Below, one piece after another: positions 1-11,055 of a stretch of 64,000 bases of DNA. Every line of letters starts with the position of its first letter. Positions within the stretch are counted from its first letter, which is position 1. The stretch covers positions 39,634 through 103,633 of the forward strand of contig MNCI01026977.1 of NCBI GenBank assembly GCA_015680685.1. Reading direction: 5' to 3'. Source of the stretch: Gnetum montanum. Lineage: Eukaryota > Streptophyta > Gnetopsida > Gnetales > Gnetaceae. A model generated the notes under the pieces. It was not told where the DNA came from and searched no databases. It worked only from the letters and a program-made list of their open reading frames with translations. A program made the translations under genes and the position numbers.

Positions 1-923
1 GTCCATATGCTAACCATTATGACAATTACAAAATAAAATAATTTTTTGACAAGCCAACCACATATGTCCCAACCTTCTTACTACTAATATATCATGAATT
101 AGTCCAAATTGGAGCCACCATTCATCCTCTATCTCTTACATCACCATGGGTGAACAAAATATTCTTAGAGAGTTAAGAGGATGTGCATCAATCTAATTCC
201 TAGAATACCTTTAGTGCAAATGACTAGGAATGCTTTTATGTTGTGTTCTCCACCCCAATGTTAGGGCTTACTATAATAGTGGTTTGTACCTAGGATGGAA
301 ATTTATTCCTTATCATCAACCATATAGTGTCAATAACACCTATCAACATTACTTGAGTCACTAACCTCCCAACATCTAGTAGCATGTTTCTTAAAGGAAT
401 GCTCATAATCAACACGATTGAGAAGGATTTCTTTGGAAATGATAAGCACCTAGCTCAACAACCCCTAAAAGAATCCAATTCCAAACTTTTCTAAGCTAAA
501 TTAGCTTAGAAAAATAAGAACATAAAGAAATGAAGAAATTCTTTATTTATTAATCATTTTCAAAATGATATGTACATCAACAATAAGGAGTAAAGCTCAA
601 CTTAACTCAACTCTCCCAATGATCTTAGAGATCACACATGTCCCCTTTCAATCCCTTTCAAAGATGACTTATACTATGAGTACAAAAGCTCAAGAAAATA
701 TCATACTTATAGGAAATTCTTCATCTCTCTTAGCTACTCTCTCCCTCAAGTGCTCTCAATCTCTCCTCTTAATTATCTCTTGAATGCTCTTAATTATCAC
801 GTCTCATCAGGCATAGAAGTCTACCCTATTGAAGGATACTAATGTATCTTTTTTTATATTTTTGTGTAATCTTTGTGTAGGTTTGAGTCATTATGGAGAT
901 GCAACTAAGGCATTCTAAGAAGA
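1..923. other. Unassigned AT-rich sequence
   Basis: No recognisable coding region, LTR or RNA gene is seen. Short open frames here (the longest about 72 codons near 565-783) resemble no family I know. A 23-base inverted repeat lies at 489-511. The stretch ends where a truncated Athila-like LTR begins at about 924. Confidence 0.5.
489..511. repeat. Short inverted repeat
   Basis: Arms TTCTAAGCTAA and TTAGCTTAGAA are perfect reverse complements separated by one base. It could form a hairpin in RNA, but it lies in unassigned DNA and has no obvious terminator context. Confidence 0.6.
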
Positions 924-1500
924 TGATGCTCATCGCGTACGCGATATCGTGGTCCACCGCCAATTCTATAAATAAGAGGCGGCTCTCCCTTGTTTCCTCA
1001 TCCTAAGTTAGAAGTAGGGAAACTCTAGCAGTTTGATCACTCTAGAGATAGAATATTTTCCATGTGCCCACAGTAGGAGTCCTAAAGTGAACGGATCTTT
1101 ATTCGAGCAACATTGTACCTAAACACAAGTTGTGTACAGCAATAAAGACGAACTTCCTAGATAAACCTTGTAGTGCATGGAATAGGATTTTATTTAATGT
1201 TGTTTATTGCTTTTTCTTAGTAATGTGGAATGAGTACGACTTGATTACGAGCATCTAAGGATGTGTACGGATAATCAAGGAATCGGCTGCTCATCACAAC
1301 GTGGTATGAGTATGACTTGATTACAAGCATCTAGTGTGACTACTTGGTAACCCAGTGGCGTATTCAGGATCTGTGCTTGGTAATCCCAATGGTAGTCGTG
1401 CACAAAGATGTGTATGGTTAGTCAAGGAATTAGCTGCTTATCGCACTTAGGCTAGATTAGATTCTCTCAACCCTTTCCTCCTAGTTAAGTGCCTCAGTAC
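924..1500 (+). mobile_element. LTR fragment, type A (copy C1, 5' LTR)
   Basis: The segment matches the solo LTR at 10100-11055 from its U3 palindrome block through most of U5 and is cut by the N run at 1501. It starts TGATGCTCATCGCG, carries a single GCGATATCG-type palindrome block, then a TATA box (CTATAAATAAG, about 965), then the R region with AGAATATTTTCC and AATAAAGAC. Its U3 is shorter than in the solo LTR, which has about four palindrome units. It is followed by gag in the same orientation, so it is the 5' LTR of a truncated element. Confidence 0.8.
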
Positions 1501-1535
1501 NNNNNNNNNNNNNNNNNNNNNNNNNNNNNNNNNNN
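1501..1535. other. Assembly gap (35 N)
   Basis: Compared with the complete type A LTR, the gap hides roughly 400 bases of LTR 3' end plus the primer-binding site and the start of the leader, so its true size is not 35. Confidence 0.9.
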
Positions 1536-1993
1536 GCTAAATAGAACATAAAGGATATCACTCACATCGTTGGGAGCCTAAACGAACCTTAGGGTTAATC
1601 AAATAAAAATTATATAATGGTAATTAGCACACTGAATAAGACATCATGTCTTCTTCTTCTTCTCACAAGAGCTCATCACCTAGGGATAATACAAAGAATA
1701 GTTGGTAGTCAAAAACACATAGCCGAAATCAACCAAGTCCTAAACAATACAAGATAGTTTATACTCATCCCGATGAGTATATTCCAAACTTTACCTTTAT
1801 CCTCCATCAAGACGAACAGCTACGATGGAGAGATTTGCAAGGTAACATTGTGTTACCCCAGATCGATCAATCTCTAACATGCTTTTCCATGCTTTGGCAC
1901 AGATTGGCATGATAGAATTGTATGCAGAATACGTTGTGGAAGACTTTGATTCAAGGGATTACTATCCCACAGAAGCACAACATATGAGGGACT
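1536..1993 (+). pseudogene. Leader and gag N-terminus of copy C1 (truncated)
   Basis: After the gap, a short leader leads to an ATG followed by Met-Ser-rich coding (MSSSSSSHKSS). Further on, HPDEYIPNFTFILHQDEQ matches the gag start of copy C2 (HPNEYVPDFTFILHRDEH at about 20330). The N-terminal domain runs to about the codons matching AQWIRD of C2 and then stops abruptly near 1993, where inverted ORF2 sequence of copy M1 begins. Stops and shifts make it non-functional. Gag is the structural capsid protein of the retroelement particle. Confidence 0.75.
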
Positions 1994-3967
1994 ACCTCCT
2001 TCATTGAGAGGGTTCTATTCTCTCTTGCTAGGTGGCTCATATCTTGGTTGACCCTCATCATTTGTTCTCTTAATTGATGGATGCTCTCTTCATAAATATT
2101 TTTCTACTTTTCCACATTGGTCAACTTGGCGTTTTCTACAACAAGTTGCTTATTTTCTTCCTATATTATAGTGAGTGCCTTAGCATATGCGTATGTCTAT
2201 GATTTTGCTATTGAGGCATTCCAAACCACTTTCTCCTTTTCTTCTTCCATTTTCTTGTTATGCCCTACTAGGTAATTGATCTGTTCTATTCTAAACTACT
2301 CTAGCTGGTCAAGTGTAACATATTGTGTTGGATCTCTGCATTCATCTCTCATAGTCATGAGCTTTTCTTGTAATCTGCAAATTTCATTTTTCGCATGCTC
2401 TACCCTAGGGTCTACCATGACCAACTTACCCTTTGTTGTTATGAGTTTTGATTGCACTGTAGTGACACCACTTGGGATGTTGAAAAGATTTTGCATGACC
2501 TATCCCATTTGTAGTAGTCTATTAAGCACATCCTCATGTTCTGTAAGAACATTGAGGTACCAGCTAATATTTGAGCTTCTTTGGCTCTTTAGAGATTAGC
2601 TAATGACACAACAAGTTTGTTGAATGATTCTTTTATGTGATCTTTGATCACTTCTATGACTCTTGCTACATCCTAGTGCTGCATAACAACAATTGTGGCT
2701 CCTTCTCCAATTTCTAGCACTACTTAGCATGATGCAGTGTTCCTAGAAATATGTTTTGACCATTGGTCCTCTCCTCCTAACTGCAAAAAAATTTATTCAC
2801 TAGCAGGATTTGTGAAAACTATGGATTGAATGACACTATCAATGACTTTATATAGGTTGGCCTCCTCACATGTTCCTAAACTGATGGTCTTTGAAATTTG
2901 TTGTAGATAACTCATTGATGGTCCATAGCCTTGTGGCAGCAGTGGTGGAACTTGCTACTATCCAGTGAGTCCTAATTGTTGTTGTTACATAGTAGTTTGG
3001 GTGGTTTCCCTAGCGTTTGTTTGTTTCTCCACTTGGTCTTTCTTTGATGGTGTTGGCTTGAGCATTTTAGCATAGGAAGCATTTTAAGCCTTCCTAAGGA
3101 TGTCATTGGTGCATCCTAGGATTCCAATGCATTTGCATAGCTTCCTAATAAGGCAAGGGAATGGGAGTGTCAGCTTCCTTGCCTTCTTTTCCTCGAATCA
3201 CTATTGGATCTCAAAGAAATAGAGTTGTGTGATGTTTGCATTAAATTTCCCCATTAAGATCGCACTTCCTCTAGACACATATATTGATATTTTGTTTAAT
3301 ATTTTTGTGGAAACTAGGTGATATGTGTTGATTTTGAAGTAAATTCTCTCTTCAAGAGTAACCTCATTATAATCCTTGTCATCTTTGCCATATGCTCTTT
3401 ACAACCATAGTTTTCTTGTATTCATATTTGATCTAGTGGAAAGATGTGCTACTTTTTCACCTTCATTAGCTACATTAATAGCTTTAGCTATCACCTTTAT
3501 AAAATAGGATAATGAGACTTCCTCAATGTTAACTATTGAATCTTTCCCTTTGTTATGCCAGAATTTATATGTCTCCCACAAATACCATTCCTCATTGTTT
3601 GTAAGTGTAGGCCATAATGATGATGCTTGGAGTTGTGTCTTCATTGTTTGTAACGCAAATTCTAGAAATGGATCAAAGTTTAGCTCTGTAATCATTGTGG
3701 ACATGATCGTTTTCTCTTGGATGGCTTGGAGGCAATTCAATGATAACATGAGGCACTGTCATTATGTTGATGCTTGTGGATCTTCTACCTCTACTTGGGC
3801 CGAGTGTCTTGTAGCAAGAGTTTCTTGATGGAGATAAAGGATTGAGCCTCCTACTCCACATGTTCTACTTGTGGGGTCTATTTCCTTGTTCAGCCTTGTC
3901 CATGGCCTCTTGGCCTTTTGCTTGCTAACTATGAATGTCCTCCTATTGCTGCTTTTTTCAGGGCCAT
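1994..3967 (-). pseudogene. ORF2 (post-integrase ORF) of copy M1
   Basis: Read on the minus strand, the start codon at 3967 gives MALKKAAIGGHS, matching the ORF2 starts of M2 (8543) and C2 (27883). Next comes the conserved N-terminal domain, with ELNFDPFLEFALQ and EEWYLWETYKF at about 3480-3700. The coiled-coil-like part follows, including FNIPSGVTTVQSKL (about 2490) and DMSHLARENRTLSM (about 2030). Both match C2 ORF2. The protein is cut at about 1994, so the last third is missing, and there are several stops and frameshifts. I see no membrane segment or signal peptide. Function is unknown; its position after integrase is that of env-like ORFs in Athila elements. Confidence 0.75.
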
Positions 3968-4516
3968 TTGCAATCACCAAGGATTTGAAAATTATTAAAA
4001 TGTTTACTCTAATTCCTAATAACTCTTTCCTTACTCGTATCCTTTACCAAATCAAGTCCTTAGCTTGTTATGATTATAGAGTTAGAAAAATATTCAAAAT
4101 GATATCCCTTAGGTGTTAGTTTCCTTATAATCCTTCACAGTTATCCATGCTGCTATTATTTGTGGCTTATAATAGTTGGTATGATTTATTAAGAGGATTG
4201 TTTAAGTGTTTTTGGCTTTAATGTGATTGATTTTTGTTAAAAATTTTCATTTTCCATTTTGTACTTACCCTCATAATACCTTCTGGGTGTTAGAAAATTT
4301 TGACTTAATTTTTAGTCACACTAGGAAGACACCCCACCCCCCCACCATGAGCTCTGTGATCAACAAGGTTCAAGAATATTAGAAAATAGAGCTACAAGGG
4401 GGGAGTTCTGAGCATTTGAACTTTGGAAGGTCAAAGATCTTAGTTTAGAAGAAAAAAATGGCAAAACTCTCTTAGCTTCAAAAGTTAGAAACGAAAATTT
4501 CGCTAAGTTCCCCATG

Positions 4517-4585
4517 CTATATATACATTTTTTACACACAATATCCTAGATCTGATATTGGAGCTACAATATCACAGTAGAAAAT
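4517..4585 (-). promoter_or_regulatory. Internal promoter-like module upstream of M1 ORF2
   Basis: On the minus strand a cluster of GATATT/AATATC half-palindromes (CCAATATCAGATC, GGATATTGTG) lies immediately upstream of GTATATATAG, a TATA-box match. The same order is found upstream of ORF2 in M2 and C2 and in the U3 of the LTRs. Transcription from here would read into ORF2, whose start lies about 550 bases downstream. The promoter function is inferred. Confidence 0.5.
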
Positions 4586-4891
4586 TTCAAAATTTTTAGT
4601 GATTTTTCTAGATAAAAATGAGTCAAGTGGAATGTCTAGAAGATATGAAACACGTTTAGAGGGTCTTGGGCTATGAATGATGCATTTTTTTTTTGAGAAT
4701 TTGACATAGAAAGTGCATAAAGAAGAAATATTGTGTTATAAAAGTTCATTAAGTGTTTTGATGGATAAGAGATGGGTGTGAATTCTTGGTGTATGAATGG
4801 ATGTATTGAATTCATAAGGGAAGTTTTTATTATTGTTGGAAGACTCAAGATGATGTAGAATCACATGCCAGGTATAAGACACAACAACTAT

Positions 4892-4918
4892 ACAAGTGGA
4901 TCCTCCCCAAAGTAGGCT
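4892..4918 (-). other. Conserved spacer box, copy M1
   Basis: The minus strand reads AGCCTACTTTGGGGAGGATC followed by CACTTGT. Near-identical boxes occur in the spacers of M2, C2, C3 and C4, although the surrounding sequence is strongly diverged. Confidence 0.6.
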
Positions 4919-6079
4919 TGAGCCCTTAATGCGCTTGTATAGCCACACCTAAAAGTGTCCTTAGACACTCAAGGAGTTGAATGTAATGCATACCTATTTA
5001 GCAAAACACACATGTTAGTAGCACCAGGTTGGGATACTTACACTATGTTACACAAAATCACAAGTTATAATTATTCATATCGTGAGATGAGATGGACTTA
5101 GAAGGGATTGTAAAAATCAAGATGTGAGGTGTTGTACCATAGGCATAATGAGTTCTTGTGTTTTATTAGTGGTTAAAGTAATCATTAGCCTTTTTGTCCA
5201 AGATTCAAACAAATTCCAAACCTCATTCCAGAGACATCGCATTATTTTATCTCTTGGAGTTACAACTATAATACTACCATTGTTGCAAGAAGTATCACCA
5301 CTTGGTGTATTGTCCAAGGAAGGAGTTTATTCATTGCACTTTTTATTTTTTAGATTTCTAAGAAACTGCCTACCTTCAGGCATTAGTAACATGTCTTTGT
5401 AGTGGGACCCCTAGAGTTTTATTCTTGTGCATGTATTTTATTTTTAACTGTGTTAACCTTACCAAAGGACTACCTTTAGGCATGGGTAACTTGTCTTTCT
5501 GGTGACATGATAAGGCAACACTTATTGTGCTCCTACTCCCATTTTTTGTTAGATATACAAGGATATAATACAACCTAAGTAATAAGATAGAACTCATAGT
5601 AGTAATCCAAGAGAATCGACAAATCTCCTTGATGTCACACCCTTTTCATTCCCACTAGGTTCTTCACTTATCTATCCTGGCATAATGGTTAGATGTTTAT
5701 TCTTAGGTTGATGATGATAAAGAATATCATTATGGCCATGGTAAGAATGTCTTATTATTGGAATGGATGGATGGATGTTGTGGTCTCATTGTACAAATAA
5801 TCAGTTCCTTATGACTTGATAACATAGGGAAATCTTCACCTTATTGGACTACATCTTGCCTTATTCTTGGTATGTTTTATTAGTAATAAAAAATATTTAC
5901 AAAGAAAATAACAACAAAGTATGAGAAACAAGAAAAATATAGTAAAAATGGAAAAAGATATAAAAAATAAGAAATTATTAAAGAATGGAAAAATGTGAAA
6001 TAAGTAAGAAATTATTAAGAAATTGAAAAGTATAAAAGAATGGAAAAGTAAAAAGAAAGTGAAAAGTTCAGTAAAGTAC

Positions 6080-7177
6080 CTACATATCCAGATGGACACC
6101 CCCATGACCATCATCAAAATTAGTTAAACGAAAGAGAGAATGGATGGAAGACAATTGGACAGATTGGGTAGATTCCTTAGAATGTTCATGATAAAATTTA
6201 ATTTGTTGAACATTAATAAGAATGAGCTTATGAGGGTAGGATGAGTGATATCTGTGTAAGACACCTAATGGATAAGCTATTTCAACAATATATGGTCCTT
6301 CCCAAAGTGTTTGAAATTTGGCTTTTTGTGGCACATGATTGGGATTATAATAAAGAACCTTATCTCTTGGTTGTATTATTACTTTCCTTATTTTCATGTC
6401 ATGCCTACGTTTGGAGCAATGTTTATGGAGCTCATTATGCATTAGTGCTATAAACCTATTTTCATCTAAAAGTTTTAGATTCATGAGAAGTTCCCATTGG
6501 GCTAAGCTCAAATCAAGGTCAAGTTGACTAACATTAGCTAAGGTTTGAAGCTTCACTTGAATAGGAAGTGTTGGTAGTTTTCCATAAATTAGTTCATACA
6601 GGGAGTATCCTATGGGTAATTTCCATGATGTCCTATAGGCCCATAGAGCATTGTTAAGTTTAGTACTCCAATCCTAACTAGACTTGCTAACCATTCTAGT
6701 TAAGATTTTGGTGATTTCTTGGTTAGTAACTTCTCTTTGACCATTAACTTGGGGGTGATATGGTGTAGTTAATTTATGGTTGAACTCTAGTTTTTACTTT
6801 AGCTTCTTAAAGGTAGCACCCATAAAGTGAGTTTTGTTGTCAAATATGAGCTATTTGGGTATTCCAAATCTATTCACCATATTCTGTTGGAAGAATTTGG
6901 CAGAGGTCTTGGCTGTATAATCTTTAACTGGTACTGCCTCTGCCCACTTTGTACAATAATCCACAATCACAATTATGTATGCTTTTCCATTTGACATCAA
7001 TGTTATGGTTCCCATAAAATCAATTCCCCATATATCAAATGGCTCCAAAGGCTATATCCACTGATGTGGCCCTTCATTTCTGGTCATTATTTCTCAATCC
7101 TTCTAACATCTATCACAAGACTGTGGAAAGTTGTGGGTGTCTCTGAACAATGTAGGCCAAAAGTAGCCTACCATTAT
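6080..7177 (-). pseudogene. Integrase of copy M1 (5' end missing)
   Basis: Minus-strand reading gives GYFWPTLFRDTHNF, then the catalytic core start PFDIWGIDFMGTIT, the TTPYHPQVNGQ segment with the catalytic Glu, and a C-terminal GPY/F-type module (KFQTLWEGPYIV). Integrase joins element cDNA to the chromosome. The frame is almost continuous from 7177 to 6080, with only nonsense codons. The residue matching the second catalytic Asp lies in FDNKTHF, so Asp is kept but the usual SDNG context is altered. The N-terminal zinc-binding part is cut off at the junction with the M2 LTR. Confidence 0.8.
6096..6112 (-). other. Internal PPT-like run after integrase, copy M1
   Basis: The minus strand reads GATGGTCATGGGGGTGT, close to the real PPT before the LTRs of this family (AGTCATGGGGGTA). 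It overlaps the end of the integrase reading frame, as in C2, C3, C4 and M2. Confidence 0.55.
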
Positions 7178-8045
7178 TAGTTTGAGTGTAGGTACCCTTA
7201 AGCCCAGACATACAAATCATAGGCGTTCATGCACAATTTGGTCCAATTTTATGGATGGGACTAGTTGTAGCATATGGATTATTAAGCATTAATTATAGGA
7301 TGTTGTCTTCCCACTTAGATTGGTGGTAGCTTTGCCACATATGGTTTAGTTCAAAGTGAGGCATATGATGGTTGATGTTGTTGCAGCCTTATGCTAATCT
7401 TAATAGTAATGGAAAAATTAATTATTTAATCTAACTAACAATAAGAAGGTAAATCTAAACTAATTTAGAATAATGAGAATCTAGTCCTGGCTTACCATAC
7501 ACATCTTGGGCTCATGTGACTATTACTTGGTTACAAAGTGTTATGCTATTGGGCGAACCAAGCAATAACACTATTGGGATTACCAAATAATTACACTTCA
7601 ACGCTCAAAACAATTGTACTCATTCCGCTTTACTAATGAATAAGAAAAGTAAAATACTTGGAAATGTAAATGATTAAATTAAGAAAATAGTAAAAAACTA
7701 TGCTAAGTAAAACAATAAAATTAAGTTGATGTGATGATGAAAACTAATCTCAATCTTTATTTCTAGATATGAACTATGCCCAAATACACTTCACTCAAAT
7801 AAATATTTCATATAACTAATGAACACCACATTGTGGGCATTTACTCTCTATTGCTAAGTTACAAAAAAAAAACTGACAGAGTTTTGTTACTAAATGACCA
7901 AAAGGTGTCCAAAACATGGTGGGAGTCTTGTATTTATAGGCATTTATTATAATTGCAACATTGCATTTACAACATCACAAAACATATGCAACATCACATC
8001 TGTGACATCATAGATGCAATGTCTTAGCTAATTCATGCTCTATCA
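7178..8045 (-). mobile_element. 3' LTR of M2 (type D)
   Basis: Colinear with 14417-15292 along its length. The U3 end is at 8045 next to the PPT. The end at 7178 has decayed (TAGTTTGAG in place of TGATGAG). A TATA box lies in the sequence matching GCTATAAATAC on the minus strand near 7935. The exact left end is uncertain by a few bases. Confidence 0.8.
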
Positions 8046-8058
8046 TACCCCCATGACT
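8046..8058 (-). other. Polypurine tract of M2
   Basis: The minus strand reads AGTCATGGGGGTA directly before the LTR start TGATAGAG. It is identical to the PPTs of C2 and C4 and is the site where plus-strand DNA synthesis would be primed. Confidence 0.8.
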
Positions 8059-8543
8059 TACCAAAACCTCATCCTCAAGTGAACAAAATGGGATCGAGCT
8101 TCTTACAAAATTGGGAAGGTTCAAGATTATTGACTAACTCTAACTACTAACTAACTTTGAATGCTGAAGTGGTATGTACAAAAGTGACACAGTTACATGA
8201 TAAAACAAAAATAAAATTTGAAGTGGCTCGATGTAGTTCATATTTTAGGCAATGATGGATTTTCCATTAGCTTCTTCCCTTTGTTGTCAAGCTCTTGGAA
8301 AGTTTCTCCTCTTTTATCCTTGTCTTCTTCTTCCATATGTTCTCTCTACTAAGTATGGCATAGAGACTCCTTTAATTTCAACTATTGCATTAAGCCTCTT
8401 TATTTTGCTAGAACTGGTATGTTTCTCCTAAGTTCCATTCTCCACTATTGGTTAGTGTTGTTCATAATGGAGACATTTGGAGTTGCATCTTTATAGCTTT
8501 GAGTTTATGATGGTCCTCCTTCTGGTATTTTCTTTAGGACCAT
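8059..8543 (-). pseudogene. ORF2 stub of M2
   Basis: Start codon at 8543 on the minus strand gives MVLKKIPEGGPS. It is followed by MQLQMSPLWTTLTNSGEWNL and GETYQF, matching the N-terminal domain of C2 and M1 ORF2. The coiled-coil part is deleted, and the remaining sequence runs into the 3' untranslated region and PPT. It is too short to make a functional protein. Confidence 0.65.
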
Positions 8544-8726
8544 TTGCAATTAATTAGGAGTTTAGGGTTACCAAAATGTTTTCATTGGTGCTTAATTGTT
8601 CATAATCCTTATTGTACTCTTAGTTAGATCAAGTTCTTATCATCTTATGATTACACAATTAGAAAAATTTGCAAAAAAGGAACTCTATAGGTATTATATT
8701 ATTTACTTACTTATGATCTTATTATT

Positions 8727-8814
8727 GTTTTCTTACTTATTATGGCCTAAAATAGTTGGTATGGTTTATNCGTTTTCTTACTTATTATGGCCTAAAATAG
8801 TTGGTATGGTTTAT
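8727..8814. other. Assembly artefact: 43-base direct repeat around a single N
   Basis: The 43 bases 8727-8769 are repeated exactly at 8772-8814, on either side of an N at 8770. This is the signature of two overlapping contig ends joined without merging, so the duplication is probably not real. Confidence 0.85.
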
Positions 8815-9138
8815 TAGGAGTATGATCTAAATCTTTTTTGCCTTAGTTAGATTGATTAATGTTAAGATTCTTATTATTTCTTTGTACTTACCCTTCAATG
8901 TTAAGAATTCTTGGCTCAAATTTTCAAATTTTTGCTTATATCACACAATGCACCCCCCATGACTACGTTGAGTGCTCCAAGATCAACAATGTTTAAGAAT
9001 ATGAGAAATTAGACCTATGAGGGTGGAGTTATGAGTGTTTGAAGTTTTTGAGGTCATAGCTCTTAGTTTATAAGAAAAATCACAAAAAGTCTCTTAGCTT
9101 CAAAAGTTATAAATGAAAATTTTGCTAAGTCCCCCACG

Positions 9139-9215
9139 CTATATATACTTTTTTTATGCTCAATATCATAGATCCGATATTGGAGATATGATATCAGAGC
9201 TATGATATCACATTG
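9139..9215 (-). promoter_or_regulatory. Internal promoter-like module upstream of M2 ORF2
   Basis: On the minus strand, GTGATATCATAGC, CTGATATCATATC and CCAATATCGGATC form a run of ATATC-type palindromes. Right after them comes GTATATATAG as a TATA box. The layout is the same as in M1 and C2. The GATATTGG words are shared with the U3 of the C3 LTRs. Function is inferred from layout. Confidence 0.5.
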
Positions 9216-9528
9216 GAAAATTTCAAATTTTTTGATTATTTTTCTTGAAAATAAATGAGCCATGTGAAATGTCTAGAAGATATGAAACATATCTAGAGGA
9301 TCATGGGAGATGAATGATACATATTTTTCGAGAGTTTGGCATAGAAAGTGCATAAAAAAGAAATCTCGGACTATGAAAGTTCATTAAGAGTTTTGGATGA
9401 ATAAGAGATGGATGTGAACTCTTGATGTATGAATGTATGTATTGAATTGGTAAGGGAGGTTTTTATTATTGTTGGAAGGCTCAAGATGACGTGGAATCAC
9501 TTGCTAAGTATAAGATATAATAGTTATA

Positions 9529-9554
9529 TAAGTGGATCCTCCCCAAAGTAGGCT
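9529..9554 (-). other. Conserved spacer box, copy M2
   Basis: The minus strand reads AGCCTACTTTGGGGAGGATC then CACTTAT, matching the boxes of M1, C2, C3 and C4. Confidence 0.6.
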
Positions 9555-10099
9555 TTAGCCCTTAATGCCCTTGTATAACCACACCTAAAAATGTTCATAG
9601 GCACTCAAGGAGTTGAATGTAATGCATACCTACCTAGCAAAACACACATGTTAGTAGTACTAGGTTGAGAAAATTATGTTATATTATATAAAACCATAAG
9701 TTATGATTAAATATATAATGAGGTGAGATGGACTATAGAAGGGATTGCTGAACTTGGGACATGAGGTGTCTTACCATAGGCATAATGAATTCTTATGTGT
9801 TATTGATGGTTAAAGTAATCATTAGTCCTTCTTTCCAAATGAAGTCCAAACCACTTTCCAATGACATCACATTGTTTCATCTTTAAGAGTTACAATTGTA
9901 AGGCTACCACTATTGCAAGGAGTATTACCACTTGGTGTATTGTCCAAGGGAGGAGTTTATTCATTGCACTTTTTATTATTATTATTTTTAGATTTCTAAG
10001 AAGCTACATGCACTTATTATACTCTTACTTCCATTTTTCATTAGATCTACAAGGATATAATACTTTCTTAGCAATAGGATAGGACTCATAGTAGTAAGC

Positions 10100-11055
10100 T
10101 GATGAGACGCGATATCGCATGAGCCATGATATCGCATCCCATGCGATATCGCGTACGAGATATCGTGTCGTCCCTGCGATATCACGGTTCGCTGTCAAAT
10201 CTATCAATAAGAGGCGGCACTCCCCTCATTTCCAATCGTAGGCTAGAAATAGTGAAGCTTTGGCTGATTGATCACCCTAGAGATAGAATATTTTCCATGT
10301 ACCCATAGTAGGAGTCCCCCAAGTGAATGGTTCTCTATTCGAGCAGCTTTGTACCTGAACGCAAGTTGTGTATGGAAATAAAGACGATCTTTGTGGATAA
10401 ACCTTGCAGTACATGGATAGGTTTTATTACATGTTATTTATTACCTGTTGTTAGCGCGGCATGAGTACGACTTGGTTACGAGCATTGACGAATGTGTATG
10501 GCTAACCAAGGAATCGACTACTCATCGCGATTAGATTCTCTACCCCTTATCTCCTAGAACATGGGATGAGTACGACTTGATTACGAGCATCTACGGATGT
10601 GTACGGCTAGTCAAGGAATCGGCTGCTCATCACACTTAGGCTAGCTAGGTGCCTCAGTACGACCACTTCGAGCATGTGCATTACATGTGGTGATCCCAGT
10701 AACGATTAACGTTTGGTAGCCATAGTTGCATAGCTCAGGGTGTGTACAGTAAGTGGGAACGGATGCTAACGCTAGTTAACTTAGACTTAGGACATTAGTT
10801 AGAATTAGTTAGTTTTTTCATCCCTTTGCTCTTAGCGTAGAAGACATAAAACCAGAAAAGATCAAAAAAATCATGTACCTTGGACTTACTTAACCATACA
10901 CCGTGACAACAACAAGTAAGTCTAGGAAGACAACGAACAATTAACCCCAAGTGTTCCATGGGGCGTTTAGGCATTTAGTCTGCGGAGTTCGACCGGATCG
11001 CGCGTGCTACGCTCTTTTCGCATGGTTGAGTGTAGGGGTACCTCGCCACTCATCA
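10100..11055 (+). mobile_element. Solo LTR, type A
   Basis: A complete 956-base LTR from TGATGAG to CTCATCA without internal sequence. U3 has about four GCGATATCGC-like palindromes before a TATA-like TATCAATAAG. R contains AGATAGAATATTTTCC and AATAAAGACG. U5 holds a tandem duplication (about 10461 and 10566). It is flanked by TAAGC and TAAGT, a 5-base target duplication with one change. The related spacer of M1 at about 5605 is uninterrupted, giving an empty-site comparison. It is in the opposite orientation to M2, which it interrupts. Confidence 0.88.

Larger units (their letters stand above)
3968..6079 (-). other. Integrase-ORF2 spacer of copy M1
   Basis: About 2.1 kb of non-coding sequence, colinear with the spacer of M2 (8544-11600) and similar in layout to 25991-27882 of C2. 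In minus-strand order it holds a long T-rich tract (about 6070-5880), the conserved GGGGAGGATCC box (4892-4918), palindromes plus TATA (4585-4517) and a G-rich run (4350-4331). The short open frames inside are not supported as genes, apart from the weakly conserved LLWGGSTCI peptide over the box. Confidence 0.65.
8544..10099 (-). other. Integrase-ORF2 spacer of M2 (first part)
   Basis: Colinear with the M1 spacer (3968-5610), with the same G-rich run (8951-8968), promoter-like module and GGGGAGGATCC box (9529-9554). No gene is supported. The spacer is interrupted at 10100 by a solo LTR and resumes at 11056. Confidence 0.65.

Noticed and set aside
565-783. 72-codon open frame near the left edge
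   Set aside because: No recognisable domain, no conserved copy in the window, and composition like random AT-rich DNA.
5836-6117. 93-codon Phe/Leu-rich frame that looks like a membrane protein
   Set aside because: It is a translation of the T-rich tract that follows integrase in every copy.
10100-10190. CRISPR-like spaced repeats of GCGATATCGC
   Set aside because: Units are short palindromes at irregular spacing inside a U3 region of a plant LTR.
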